64,000 nt of DNA from DASUXA01 sp036378155 (GCA_036378155.1 DASUXA010000097.1:56244-120243), one strand, 5' to 3'; positions 49,744 to 58,240 are shown, counted from the stretch's first letter. Notes: generated from the letters alone by a model not told the origin. Numbers and translations: made by a program.

Positions 49744-49868
49744 CAGGTCTCCTCGAGAGATCAGACATCACCGCGCCGCCGCGCGCATAGACAGCGATCC
49801 GCATCGACGGTGACGCACCCATGACGCGACTTCGCCCGGCGACGGTTGCCGTCGAGCGCGGGCGGGTC

Positions 49869-49947
49869 GTGTCGCGACCGCGACACAGGGTCAGGTCGCT
49901 GTCGCGACCGCGACACAGGGGTCAGGTCGGTGTCGCGACCGCGACAC
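49869..49947. repeat. Phased array of three TGTCGC-N4-GCGACA palindromes upstream of proS
   Basis: Three sites share TGTCGCGACCGCGACA at 49870-49885, 49900-49915 and 49931-49946. The centres are 30 and 31 bp apart, close to three helical turns. The intervening sequence AGGGTCAGGTCG is also repeated. The array ends 52 bp before the proS start and about 125 bp before the divergent sigma gene. This looks like an operator cluster, although a simple repeat expansion is possible. Confidence 0.7.
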
Positions 49948-49998
49948 GCCGCCGGCATTGCCGTCGCGAGCGCTGCAGGGCGCGCCTACGCTCCCGGC

Positions 49999-51756
49999 AT
50001 GCTGCTGCGGATGTCGACGCTGTTCCTGCGCACGCTCCGGGAAGACCCCGCCGAAGCCGAGGTGGCGAGCCACCGCCTGCTGGTCCGCGGCGGGTACATC
50101 AGACGCGCCGCGCCCGGCATCTACACGTGGCTACCGCTGGGCAAGCGGGTGCTGGACACCGTCACGCGGGTAGTACGCGAGGAGATGCTCGCGATCGGCG
50201 CGCAGGAGGTGAGCTTCCCGGCGCTGCTGCCGCGCGAGCCGTACGACGTGTCGCGCCGGTGGACCGAGTACGGCGACGACATGTTCCGGCTGCGCGACCG
50301 CCGGGGCGCCGAATACCTGCTGGGACCCACGCACGAGGAGATGTTCACCGCACTGGTTCGCGACGTGTACTCGTCGTGGCGGGACTATCCGGTGACGCTG
50401 TTCCAGGTGCAGACGAAGTACCGCGACGAGCCCCGACCACGCGCCGGGCTGCTGCGCGGACGCGAGTTCCTGATGAAGGACTCGTACTCGTTCGACCTGT
50501 CGGAGGACGGGCTCGCCGAGTCGTACGCCCGCCACCGCGCCGCGTACCAGCGGATCTTCGACCGACTCGGGGTGGAGTACAGCATCGTGACCGCGACGTC
50601 GGGTCCGATGGGCGGGTCGGCGTCCGAGGAGTTCCTCGCCCACACCCCGGTCGGCGAGGACACCTTCGCCCGGTGTACGAGCTGCGGATACGCCGCCAAC
50701 ACCGAGGCGGTGACGACCCGCCCCGGCGAACCCGGCGACCCGGCGGCGCACCCCGCGATCGAGGTGCTCGACACGCCGGACACTCCGACGATCGAGACGC
50801 TGGTCGAGGTGCTGAACGCGAAGCGCGCCGCCGGGCGGGCAGACTGGCGCGCGGGCGACACGTTGAAGAACGTCGTCCTCAGCGTCCGGCGACCGGGCGA
50901 GCAGAGCTCCGGTCGTCGGCAGCCCGTGGGCGAGGCGGAACTGCTGGTCATCGGGGTACCGGGAGACCGGGAAGTGGACCTCACCCGGGTCGCCGCAGCG
51001 CTGCATCCCGCCGAGGTCGCGCTGTTCGACGACTTCGCCAGCCGTCCCGATCTGGTTCGCGGGTACATCGGACCGCAGGGCGAGCGGCGCTTCCGCTACC
51101 TGGTCGACCCGCGGGTCGCGACCGGTACCGCCTGGGCGACCGGCGCGAACGAGCCGGGCAGGCACGCGGTCAACGTGGTGTGCGGCAGGGACTTCGTACC
51201 GGACGGGACGATCGAGGCGGCGGACGTGCGAGCGGGCGACCCCTGCCCGCGATGCTCCGGCGGGCGGCTGGAGATCGAGCGGGGCGCCGAGATCGGCCAC
51301 GTGTTCCAGCTCGGGCGGCGGTACACCGACTGCTTCGGGTTGACCGCGCTGGGTGCGGACGGCAAACCGGTACCGGTGACCATGGGCTCCTACGGTATCG
51401 GGCTGTCCCGACTCGTCGCGGTGATCGCCGAGCAGCACCACGACGAACGCGGGCTCGCCTGGCCCGCGACAGTCGCGCCGTGCGACGTCGAGGTGATCGC
51501 GGTCGGCTCGGCGGGGCAGCGCGAGGCAGCGCTCGACCTGGGCGGTCGGCTCGCGGCTGCCGGTCGCGTGGTCCTGGTCGACGATCGGGAGTCGGTGTCG
51601 GCGGGCGTGAAGTTCACCGACGCCGAGCTGCTCGGGGTACCGGTCGCCGTGGTCGTCGGGCGCCGGCTCGCCCAGGGATACGTCGAGGTCCGGGACCGAC
51701 GTACCGGAGCACGCGAGGACCTGCCGGTCGACGCCGTCACCGAGCGGCTGGTGTAG
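49999..51756 (+). CDS. proS: Prolyl-tRNA synthetase (bacterial type with editing insertion)
   Basis: A 585-aa class II aminoacyl-tRNA synthetase charging tRNA-Pro. Motif 2 includes YRDEPRPRAGLLRGREFLMK, and TSGPMGGSASEEF is diagnostic. The insertion (editing) domain spans about residues 230-400, then GSYGIGLSRLVAVIAEQHHD (motif 3) and the anticodon-binding domain. ATG 49999 gives MLLRMSTLFLRTLREDPAEA, the usual start; the upstream open frame reads through the palindrome array. A YbaK-type trans-editing protein is encoded nearby. Confidence 0.96.
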   Translation: MLLRMSTLFLRTLREDPAEAEVASHRLLVRGGYIRRAAPGIYTWLPLGKRVLDTVTRVVREEMLAIGAQEVSFPALLPREPYDVSRRWTEYGDDMFRLRDRRGAEYLLGPTHEEMFTALVRDVYSSWRDYPVTLFQVQTKYRDEPRPRAGLLRGREFLMKDSYSFDLSEDGLAESYARHRAAYQRIFDRLGVEYSIVTATSGPMGGSASEEFLAHTPVGEDTFARCTSCGYAANTEAVTTRPGEPGDPAAHPAIEVLDTPDTPTIETLVEVLNAKRAAGRADWRAGDTLKNVVLSVRRPGEQSSGRRQPVGEAELLVIGVPGDREVDLTRVAAALHPAEVALFDDFASRPDLVRGYIGPQGERRFRYLVDPRVATGTAWATGANEPGRHAVNVVCGRDFVPDGTIEAADVRAGDPCPRCSGGRLEIERGAEIGHVFQLGRRYTDCFGLTALGADGKPVPVTMGSYGIGLSRLVAVIAEQHHDERGLAWPATVAPCDVEVIAVGSAGQREAALDLGGRLAAAGRVVLVDDRESVSAGVKFTDAELLGVPVAVVVGRRLAQGYVEVRDRRTGAREDLPVDAVTERLV

Positions 51757-51826
51757 CCGGCGAGCTGGTGTAGGGCGACATGCCGTGGGTACGCCACCGA
51801 CGACCCGAGGGCGATGGAGGCGACCC

Positions 51827-52252
51827 ATGGCTGACCGGCTGGTGCGGGATGTGATGACCAGGGACGTGGCGTTCCTTCCGGCCGACACGACGCTCGACGA
51901 GGCGGCGCGGATCATGCGTACCCGGAACATCGGCGACATCGTGGTCACCGAGGGCCAGGAACTGTCGGGACTGGTGACCGACCGCGACATCGTGCTGCGC
52001 GCGGTCGCGGACAGTCGCGACCCGGTGGGTACCAGCCTGCGCGAGGTCGTCAGCCGCGACCTGGTGGCGATCCGCGACTCGGAACCGGTGGACCGGGTCG
52101 GCGCGCTGATGCGGGAACGGGCGGTGCGCCGGGTGCTGGTGTACGACGAGGAAAACGCGCTGGTCGGCATCGTCTCCCTCGGCGATGTGGCGCGGTCGCT
52201 GGAGCCCGAATCGATCTTGGCGCGTATCAGCGACGCTCCTCCCAACCACTGA
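51827..52252 (+). CDS. Stand-alone CBS-pair protein
   Basis: A 141-aa soluble protein made of two CBS motifs (VRDVMTRDVAFLPADTTLDE; LREVVSRDLVAIRDSEPVDR), likely binding an adenosine nucleotide. ATG 51827 has GGAGG 7 nt upstream. Proteins of this type are often stress- or dormancy-associated in actinobacteria; nothing here proves that. Confidence 0.88.
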   Translation: MADRLVRDVMTRDVAFLPADTTLDEAARIMRTRNIGDIVVTEGQELSGLVTDRDIVLRAVADSRDPVGTSLREVVSRDLVAIRDSEPVDRVGALMRERAVRRVLVYDEENALVGIVSLGDVARSLEPESILARISDAPPNH

Positions 52253-52268
52253 TGGTTAGGCTCGACGC

Positions 52269-52703
52269 ATGGACATACCCGCCCGGTTGAACGAGATCGT
52301 CGAGGAGTTCGCCGACGCCCCCCGCGACGTCGTGCTGGAGATGCTGCTCGAGTACTCGGACGCGGTGCCGCCGCTGCCCGCGGAACTCGCCGGGCACGCC
52401 GGCATGGAGTCGGTACCCGAGTGCCAGACACCGTTCTTCCTACGCGCCGAGGTCGACGGCGACGGTCGGGTGCGCACGTACTTCGACTGTCCGCCCGAGT
52501 CGCCGACGACCCGGGCGTTCGCCGGCATCCTCGCCGAGGGGCTCGCCGACGCGACCGCGGACGAGGTGCTCGCCGTACCGGACGACCTGTACCAGCGGAT
52601 GGGGCTGTCGCAGGCGATCAGTCCGCTACGGGTGCGGGGCGGCAGCGCCATCCTCGCCCGGCTCAAGCGGCAGGTACGCGAACAGTTGGCTAGCGCAGCC
52701 TGA
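52269..52703 (+). CDS. sufE: SufE-family Fe-S cluster assembly protein
   Basis: A 144-aa sulfur acceptor that takes persulfide from a cysteine desulfurase. The acceptor is Cys52 in VPECQTPFFL, and the fold is supported by LLEYSDAVPPLP and FAGILAEGLADATADEVLAV. The 3' end overlaps the convergent PH-like gene by 14 bp. No sufS or sufBCD genes are in the window. A rhodanese is encoded 6 kb away, which may be coincidental. Confidence 0.9.
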   Translation: MDIPARLNEIVEEFADAPRDVVLEMLLEYSDAVPPLPAELAGHAGMESVPECQTPFFLRAEVDGDGRVRTYFDCPPESPTTRAFAGILAEGLADATADEVLAVPDDLYQRMGLSQAISPLRVRGGSAILARLKRQVREQLASAA

Positions 52704-53259
52704 CGTGCGGCGGGGCGTACCGCCGGACGAGCGCGAAGAACCGCACCGTGCCACCGGGCACATCGGTCACGTCGAGGTACAGCGGGTCGTAGGACGGCTG
52801 CTCGGCAGGGCCGTCGTACGGCGACGTTCGCGGGGTCCACTGGTGGACCGCGATCGCCACGCTGCGGTCGCGCGGCTTCTCGCTGTACACCCGCTCCAAC
52901 TCGACGATCCGCGACCACGGCACGTGCACCCGCCCGCGAACCGTGATGCCGTGCCGGTCGATCAGGTACCGCTGCCGGCGCACGTCCGCCGCGCTCAGCG
53001 CGACGGTACCGGCGAGCACCACGGTGAGCAGCGCCAGAATCGCGCCCGCCGTCAGATAGAGCGACCCGGTCGGACGTCCGCGCAGCAGCCACACCGCGAC
53101 GACCACGAGGTCGCAGCCCAGAACCACCACCGCGAACAGGGCGCTCACCCAGGTCGCCGCGCTCAGCGACAGGCGTCCGCGCAGCTCGGTGCCGCTCTCA
53201 TCCACGTCCAGCGACGGTAGCCGTCGCGCGTTACGAAACGGGCGCGATGTTTCGGGCAC
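52690..53259 (-). CDS. Membrane protein with PH-like (bacterial pleckstrin homology) domain
   Basis: A 189-aa protein. Two membrane helices (AATWVSALFAVVVLGCDLVV; LYLTAGAILALLTVVLAGTV) are followed by a PH-like segment (RQRYLIDRHGITVRGRVHVP WSRIVELERVY, given in two parts). The start is a GTG at 53259 embedded in a parS-like sequence. The function is unknown. Confidence 0.68.
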   Translation of the reverse strand: MPETSRPFRNARRLPSLDVDESGTELRGRLSLSAATWVSALFAVVVLGCDLVVVAVWLLRGRPTGSLYLTAGAILALLTVVLAGTVALSAADVRRQRYLIDRHGITVRGRVHVPWSRIVELERVYSEKPRDRSVAIAVHQWTPRTSPYDGPAEQPSYDPLYLDVTDVPGGTVRFFALVRRYAPPHVRLR

Positions 53260-53261
53260 GA

Positions 53262-53277
53262 TGTTTCACGTGCAACG
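53262..53277. promoter_or_regulatory. parS-like ParB binding site
   Basis: TGTTTCACGTGCAACG matches the universal parS TGTTTCACGTGAAACA at 14 of 16 positions. It lies in the 59-bp gap between the YbaK gene and the PH-like gene. parS sites cluster near oriC, and the crgA-pknAB block in this window is usually origin-proximal. Confidence 0.6.
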
Positions 53278-53318
53278 GTATCCGCGAGAGTCGATCAAAA
53301 GCGTGTCGTGGCCTGGCG

Positions 53319-53882
53319 CTATGCGACCGGTACCGCGAGACCCTCGATCACTTCCGCGCCCGGCAGCGCCGCGAGCGCCCGCCCCGGCAGCGCGATCTTG
53401 CTGTGCCGCACCCCGGAACCGATGATCACGTACGGGGTACCGACCACCCGCGAGTCCACCAGGATCGGCCAGCCCTTCGGCAGCCCGATCGGCGTGATCC
53501 CGCCGTACTCCATGCCCGACTCGCTGGTCGCCACGTCCATCGGCGCGAAACTCGCCTTGCGGACATCCAGGTGACGGCGTACCACCCCGTTGACGTCGGC
53601 GCGGGTGGTCGCCAGTACGACACACGCCGCCATTCGCGTCTCGCCGCCCCGCTTACCCGCGACCACCACGCAGTTCGCGGACTCCTCGTGACCGACCTGG
53701 TACGCCTCGCAGAACGCGGAGGTGTCCGCCAGCGTCGGATCGATCGGCGCGACGAGGATGTCGTCGACCGGTACCGGCGCGTCGCCGGGCCACCCGTCGA
53801 GAGCCTCGACGACCGGACCGGCGAGCAGGTCAGGGCGGGTACGAGCGGGAACGGTCTGCAGAATGCCTAGCACGTACGCCAT
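53319..53882 (-). CDS. YbaK/EbsC-type aminoacyl-tRNA editing protein
   Basis: A 187-aa protein with the YbaK fold: EAYQVGHEESANCVVVAGKR, AACVVLATTRADVNGVVRRH, SESGMEYGGITPIGLPKGWP, and IIGSGVRHSKIALPGRALAA. Members hydrolyse mischarged tRNA such as Cys- or Ala-tRNA-Pro. ATG 53882 begins MAYVLGILQTVPARTRPDLL. Encoded 2 kb from proS, it may act on the products of that enzyme, which is inference. Confidence 0.85.
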   Translation of the reverse strand: MAYVLGILQTVPARTRPDLLAGPVVEALDGWPGDAPVPVDDILVAPIDPTLADTSAFCEAYQVGHEESANCVVVAGKRGGETRMAACVVLATTRADVNGVVRRHLDVRKASFAPMDVATSESGMEYGGITPIGLPKGWPILVDSRVVGTPYVIIGSGVRHSKIALPGRALAALPGAEVIEGLAVPVA

Positions 53883-53924
53883 CGTGCCACCATCGCCGTC
53901 GACCGCCGCGCCCGTGTCCGCCCG

Positions 53925-54053
53925 CCGCCGGCACCACCTCGTCGGCTCGCGACAGCGCTCGCCGGCTCCGCCGGCACCACCTCGTCGGCTCGCGACAGCG
54001 CTCGCCGTCTCCGCCGGCACCACCGCCGTCGGCTCGCGACAGCGCTCGCCGGG
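53925..54053. repeat. 43-bp tandem repeat, three copies
   Basis: Units at 53925-53967, 53968-54010 and 54011-54053 begin CCGCCGGCACCAC and contain GTCGGCTCGCGACAGCGC. Units 1 and 2 differ by one or two bases, and unit 3 by several. The period is not a multiple of three and no conserved frame crosses it, so it is non-coding. It fills the divergent promoter region between the YbaK and arfB genes. Confidence 0.85.
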
Positions 54054-54095
54054 TGCCCGCGAGCACCACCGAACCAGGTACGCCATGCTGTCCCG

Positions 54096-54524
54096 GTGGA
54101 CGACGAAGGGTTGTGGATCACGCGCACCATTGCGCTGCCCCGCGCCGAGCTGACCTGGCGGTTCAGCCGATCCAGCGGACCCGGCGGTCAGTCGGTCAAC
54201 ACCGCCGACTCGCGGGTCGAACTGCTTTTCGACCTCGCCGCCACGGACGCGCTGCCGGAACCGCTCAAGCGACGCGCGCTGGAACGGCTCGCCCCGCGCC
54301 TGGTCGGCGGCGTCCTCACGGTGACCGCCTCGGAGCACCGGTCCCAGTTGCTGAACCGGCGAGCCGCGGAGGCTCGCCTCGCCGCGCTGCTCGCCGAGGC
54401 GATCGCGCCGCCGCCGCGACGTCGCCGCGCCACCCGACCCTCCCGAGGCGCGGTACAGGCGCGACTCGACGCGAAACGCCACCGCGGCCAGGTCAAACGG
54501 GACCGCCGTCCACCCCAGGAGTAG
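54096..54524 (+). CDS. arfB: Ribosome-rescue peptidyl-tRNA hydrolase ArfB (YaeJ)
   Basis: A 142-aa GGQ protein that rescues stalled ribosomes. The catalytic GGQ lies in RSSGPGGQSVNTADSRV (Gln about residue 32), and the basic C-terminal tail (AKRHRGQVKRDRR) would enter the mRNA channel. The start is GTG 54096. The upstream promoter region is occupied by 43-bp repeats. Confidence 0.93.
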   Translation: MDDEGLWITRTIALPRAELTWRFSRSSGPGGQSVNTADSRVELLFDLAATDALPEPLKRRALERLAPRLVGGVLTVTASEHRSQLLNRRAAEARLAALLAEAIAPPPRRRRATRPSRGAVQARLDAKRHRGQVKRDRRPPQE

Positions 54525-54626
54525 GGAGCCGGAGTAGCCGTCGCAAGAAGTCGCGCAGCCACCGACAGGTGTGTCGGCGGGTATTTCGGTTGGATCGCCG
54601 CTGCGAGTGGGATACGACTTGCGGTC

Positions 54627-55652
54627 GTGCCTCACCACACCATGCCGCCGGTACCGCGGCTCACCGCGTCCGACCTGGTCCTCGAACCGCTGACCGCCGA
54701 CAGCGCGGCTGCCATCCTGGCCGGCGATCTGAGCGCGTTGACACCCGGCGCCGGCTGGCCGCACGACGACACCCTCGACGGGCTGCGCGGCATCGCCGAG
54801 GACCGGTCCTTCGGCTGGCTGGTCACGCTGCACGGGACGGTGATCGGCGACTGCGGGGTACACGGAACCGCCGACCCGTCCGGTGAGATCGAGATCGGCT
54901 ACGGGCTTGCCGCGCCGTACCGCGGTCGCGGACACGGTACGACAACGGTCGCCGCGATCACCCGGTACCTGCTGTCCCGTGCCGAGGTGCGACGCGTGGT
55001 CGCCGGTACCGATCCCGGCAACGTGCCCAGTCGGCGGGTGCTCGACAGCGTCGGGTTCGTCGAGGTGGGGATGCACGACGGCGAGGTCCGGTACGCCATC
55101 GAGCCGGTGTCCATCCTGCTGATCTCCGGCAGTACCCGCGCCGCGTCGACCAACACCGCGGCGCTGCGCACCGCCGCCGCGCTCGCCCCGGTCGGCGTGC
55201 ACGCCCGGATGTACCCCGACCTCGCCGACCTACCGGCGTTCAACCCGGACGCGGACCGGGACCCGGCGACGCTGCCGCGCGCGGTGCAGGACCTGCGGCA
55301 GGCGATCGACGCGGCGGACGGCGTGCTGCTCTCCACGCCGGAGTACGCGGGCACGCTGCCGGGCAGCTTCAAGAACCTGCTCGACTGGACGGTCGGCGGC
55401 GCCCAGTTGTACGAGAAGCCCGTCGCCGTCGTCAACGTTGCCGCACCCGGTCGGGGCGAGGGCGCGCAGGCGACCCTCGCCACGGTGCTCGGCTACGTCG
55501 CGGCAGCCGTGGACGACGAGGCCGGCGCCCGGGTGTACGTGCCGCGCGAGGCGGTCGGACCGGACGGATTCGTCGAGCCGGACGACCTGCGTGACGAGCT
55601 CAGCCGGCGGCTCGCCGTCTTCGCACGAGGGTTGCGTCGGCGGCGACTCTAG
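54627..55652 (+). CDS. GNAT acetyltransferase fused to NAD(P)H-dependent FMN reductase
   Basis: A 341-aa two-domain protein. Residues about 10-160 are a GNAT domain of the ribosomal-protein N-acetyltransferase type (LEPLTADSAAAI, IGYGLAAPYRGRGHGTTTVA with the acetyl-CoA motif, VPSRRVLDSVGFVEVG). Residues about 162-341 are a flavodoxin-like FMN reductase (ILLISGSTRAASTNTAALRT, STPEYAGTLPGSFKNLLDWT). The join is continuous (YAIEPVSILLISGS) with no stop or frameshift. GTG 54627 is the likely start. The natural substrates are unknown. Confidence 0.85.
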   Translation: MPHHTMPPVPRLTASDLVLEPLTADSAAAILAGDLSALTPGAGWPHDDTLDGLRGIAEDRSFGWLVTLHGTVIGDCGVHGTADPSGEIEIGYGLAAPYRGRGHGTTTVAAITRYLLSRAEVRRVVAGTDPGNVPSRRVLDSVGFVEVGMHDGEVRYAIEPVSILLISGSTRAASTNTAALRTAAALAPVGVHARMYPDLADLPAFNPDADRDPATLPRAVQDLRQAIDAADGVLLSTPEYAGTLPGSFKNLLDWTVGGAQLYEKPVAVVNVAAPGRGEGAQATLATVLGYVAAAVDDEAGARVYVPREAVGPDGFVEPDDLRDELSRRLAVFARGLRRRRL

Positions 55653-55694
55653 TGCTCCGGTCTGCGGTGCCCGAAAGGCAGCCGGTGACCGGCT

Positions 55695-55886
55695 TTAGGC
55701 GTACGCCTGGTTCAGCGTGTCCTCGGACCGTGCGATCGCCCACTCGGGGATCAGCGCGCCGGAGCTGTGGGTCGCTGGACCTCCGCAGCACCAGCAGAGG
55801 AGCGGCTCGTCCTCGGCGCAGCGGCCGATGACATCGCAGGCGTCGCAGCGGTAGGTACGCCATGAGGCGCTATGGGGCTGTTGCAT
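55695..55886 (-). CDS. Small zinc-ribbon protein
   Basis: A 63-aa protein with two Cys pairs (CDACDVIGRC and CWCCGGPA), likely one zinc site. ATG 55886 has AGGA 7 nt upstream; the upstream open frame is unsupported. Short proteins of this type occur in Micromonosporaceae to my recollection. The function is unknown. Confidence 0.7.
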   Translation of the reverse strand: MQQPHSASWRTYRCDACDVIGRCAEDEPLLCWCCGGPATHSSGALIPEWAIARSEDTLNQAYA

Positions 55887-56083
55887 TTCAGATCCTGGCA
55901 GTCGGGGGGGTCTCCAGTCCGTGCAGGCTAGCTGACCTGCGCGATCACGGGGTCGGCGGGGTACTTCGGCGCGGTCGCCCACGGTTCACCGGTACCCCTG
56001 TGCGGCGGCAGACGGTGGTACCTTCCGGTGATCGTTCGCGAGACGGCGGTCAATAGACGTCGCTCGGTAGCGGAGGAGGCGCC

Positions 56084-56686
56084 GTGCCGGTCACAGCTGT
56101 CGTGGTCGACATCGGCGGCGTCTTGGAGATCACCGAACCGCGTCCGCTGCTCGACCTGTGGGAGCCCAGGTTCGGACTCGACCGTGGCGAGCTGGTCGAG
56201 CGGACCCGGCACGTCTGGCGGGACGGTGCCGTCGGCGCCATCAACGAAGCACAGGTACACAGCGCCCTCCGCGCTCTGCTCGACGCCGAGCCGGCGCTCG
56301 TCGACGAATTTCTCGCCGATATCTGGGTCGACTATCTGGGCACCCTCAACACCGGGCTGTACGCGTTCCTCCGCGAGCTTCGTCCGCGTTACCGGACCGG
56401 CATCATCAGCAACAGCTTCGTCGGCGCCCGCGAGCGTGAGCAGGAGTTGTACCGCTTCGACGAGATCACCGACGTTATCGTGTACTCGCACGAGGTCGGG
56501 ATGGAAAAGCCCGACCCGCGCATCTACCGGCTGGCGTGCGAGCGTCTCGGGGTACGCCCGGAGGAGGCGGTCTTCCTCGACGACGTCCCCGAGGCGGTCG
56601 AGGGCGCCCGCCAGGTCGGTATGCACGGGGTCGTGTTCCAGGACAACGACCAGGCCGTCGCCGCGATCGAAGCGCTACTGGCATGA
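56084..56686 (+). CDS. HAD-superfamily hydrolase (subfamily IA)
   Basis: A 200-aa HAD protein. Motif I is VVDIGGVLE (nucleophile Asp; the usual second Asp is replaced by Gly, as in some HAD-IA proteins). Motif II is GIISNSF, with the catalytic Lys in GMEKPDPRIY and motif IV FLDDVPEAV. GTG 56084 has GGAGGAGG upstream. It is coupled to the methyltransferase gene (ATGA overlap). The substrate is unknown. Confidence 0.85.
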   Translation: MPVTAVVVDIGGVLEITEPRPLLDLWEPRFGLDRGELVERTRHVWRDGAVGAINEAQVHSALRALLDAEPALVDEFLADIWVDYLGTLNTGLYAFLRELRPRYRTGIISNSFVGAREREQELYRFDEITDVIVYSHEVGMEKPDPRIYRLACERLGVRPEEAVFLDDVPEAVEGARQVGMHGVVFQDNDQAVAAIEALLA

Positions 56687-57279
56687 CCGATCCGGTCGCG
56701 GTCACCCGCGCCACGTACGACACGATCGCGGTCGAATACGAGCGCCGCACCCGCACCCCGTTCGCCGGTCTCGCCGACGACGTCGACGCGTTCGCCTCGG
56801 CTCTGCCGGTATCGGCCCTGGTAGCGGACGTCGGGTGCGGACCCGGTCGCGACGCGGCGCTGCTGTCCGAACGCGGTCCGGTCGTCGTACGGCTCGACCT
56901 GTCGCTGGCGATGCTGCGGATGGGCGACCGGTCCCGCGCGGTACAAGCCGACATGCGTGCGCTGCCGCTCCGGTCCGACAGCCTCGACGGGGTGTGGTGC
57001 CAGGCGGCGATGCTGCACGTGCCGCTCGCTGACGCGCCGTTGGCGCTGGCCGAGTTCGGTCGGGTGGTCCGGCGGGACGGCGTGTTGTACCTGGCGGTCG
57101 CGGAAGGCGACGGCGAGGGCTGGCAGACGGACGTCCACAGCGGCGAACACCGCTGGTTCGCCCATCACCGCGTCGACTCCCTCTCGGCGTTGCTCGCCGG
57201 AGCCGGCTTCTCGGTACGCGACGTCACCCGGCGGTCGTCGCACCGCGACTGGCTGGTGGTACGGGCACGCCGACGCTAG
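56683..57279 (+). CDS. Class I SAM-dependent methyltransferase
   Basis: A 198-aa methyltransferase with the SAM motif VADVGCGPGRDAALL, the acidic loop RLDLSLAML, QADMRALPLRSDSLDGVWCQ (motifs II-IV) and VVRRDGVLYLAVAEG. ATG 56683 overlaps the HAD stop. The substrate is unknown. Confidence 0.9.
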   Translation: MTDPVAVTRATYDTIAVEYERRTRTPFAGLADDVDAFASALPVSALVADVGCGPGRDAALLSERGPVVVRLDLSLAMLRMGDRSRAVQADMRALPLRSDSLDGVWCQAAMLHVPLADAPLALAEFGRVVRRDGVLYLAVAEGDGEGWQTDVHSGEHRWFAHHRVDSLSALLAGAGFSVRDVTRRSSHRDWLVVRARRR

Positions 57280-57391
57280 CCTCGCGCCACGCGAACATCC
57301 TGCCCCACCCCGCTGCGCCGGGACCGGAGGCTCCCGGTGACCTTCGCGCCGCCGTCCGCGCCGCGTGCCCAGTCGGTCGGCGCGGCGAACG

Positions 57392-58240
57392 TCAGGGTCG
57401 GCGGATCAGGATCGCGCGGGTGTACAGCAGATCGAAGCCTTGACGCTGGACGTTCTGCTGGGACTTCGACCCCGGCTGGGTGGTGACGACGGCGACGTCG
57501 CAGCCCGCCGCTGCCGCGTCGGCGAGCCGAGCCGACAGCAGGGCGGTCTGTACGCCGTGACGGCGGTGCGCCGGCGCGGTCGCCGCGCCGGTGAGCTGGG
57601 CGATCCCGTCCGTAATCTGGAGAGTCCCGCCCCCGGCGACGGCTGCGTCGCGCAGCGCCAGGTAGCACACCGCGCCAGCCGCGACGAGGTCGCGTTCGGC
57701 GTTCGCGACGACGTCGCGGGGAAACTCCTCGTGCGACGGCACGCCCTGGGTATCGGGGTGGGCGACGCCGTCCACGACGACGTCGAGCCAGTCCCCGAAC
57801 TCGTCGTCGCCGCAGCGCCGGACCTGTACCCCGGCGGGCGTGACCCGCTCCGGCTCGCCGGTGAGCGCGAAGCCGAGCACGTTCTCGAACGACGCGAGGC
57901 GGTAGCCGCGCCCGGTCAGTGCCTCGCCGATCCCCGGATCGGCGAGATGAGCCAGTTCGACCTGTACGGGCGAACCGAGAGCCGCGAACGCCTCCTCGAT
58001 CCGGGTCAGTTCCGCGTCGCTCGGCGTACCGCCGAAGCCCAGCCCAGCGACCTTGTTGAACGGCGAGTCCGGCTCGGCGAAGCTCGCCACACCGCCTGCG
58101 ACCGGTACCACGAAACCAACGGTGTCCGCCCGGCGTCGGCGGGCGGCTTCGCTCGCCGCCGCGACAAGTGCCGCCTCGGCGCGCTCGATGCGCTCAGCCA
58201 GCCCGACGTCGCAGAAGAGGGGCAGTCGGTACCCGTTCAT
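57392..58240 (-). CDS. GNAT-family N-acetyltransferase
   Basis: A 282-aa protein. The N-terminal half is an extra GNAT-like domain (GFVVPVAGGVASFAEPDSPF), and the C-terminal half a canonical one with the acetyl-CoA loop APAHRRHGVQTALLSARL and GCDVAVVTTQPGSKSQQNVQ. ATG 58240 begins MNGYRLPLFCDVGLAERIER. The substrate is unknown. Confidence 0.85.
   Translation of the reverse strand: MNGYRLPLFCDVGLAERIERAEAALVAAASEAARRRRADTVGFVVPVAGGVASFAEPDSPFNKVAGLGFGGTPSDAELTRIEEAFAALGSPVQVELAHLADPGIGEALTGRGYRLASFENVLGFALTGEPERVTPAGVQVRRCGDDEFGDWLDVVVDGVAHPDTQGVPSHEEFPRDVVANAERDLVAAGAVCYLALRDAAVAGGGTLQITDGIAQLTGAATAPAHRRHGVQTALLSARLADAAAAGCDVAVVTTQPGSKSQQNVQRQGFDLLYTRAILIRRP

Noticed and set aside
49869..49947. 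CRISPR array
   Set aside because: Three short palindromes with 12-15 bp of repeated, not unique, spacing sequence and no cas genes; an operator array or simple repeat fits better.
49846..49998. N-terminal extension of proS with Arg/Asp repeats
   Set aside because: The repeats are the translated palindrome array; the conserved synthetase N-terminus begins at 49999.
53319..55202. A 627-codon leftward frame ending in the YbaK protein
   Set aside because: Only residues from ATG 53882 match the family; the upstream part crosses 43-bp repeats and runs antisense to arfB and the GNAT fusion.
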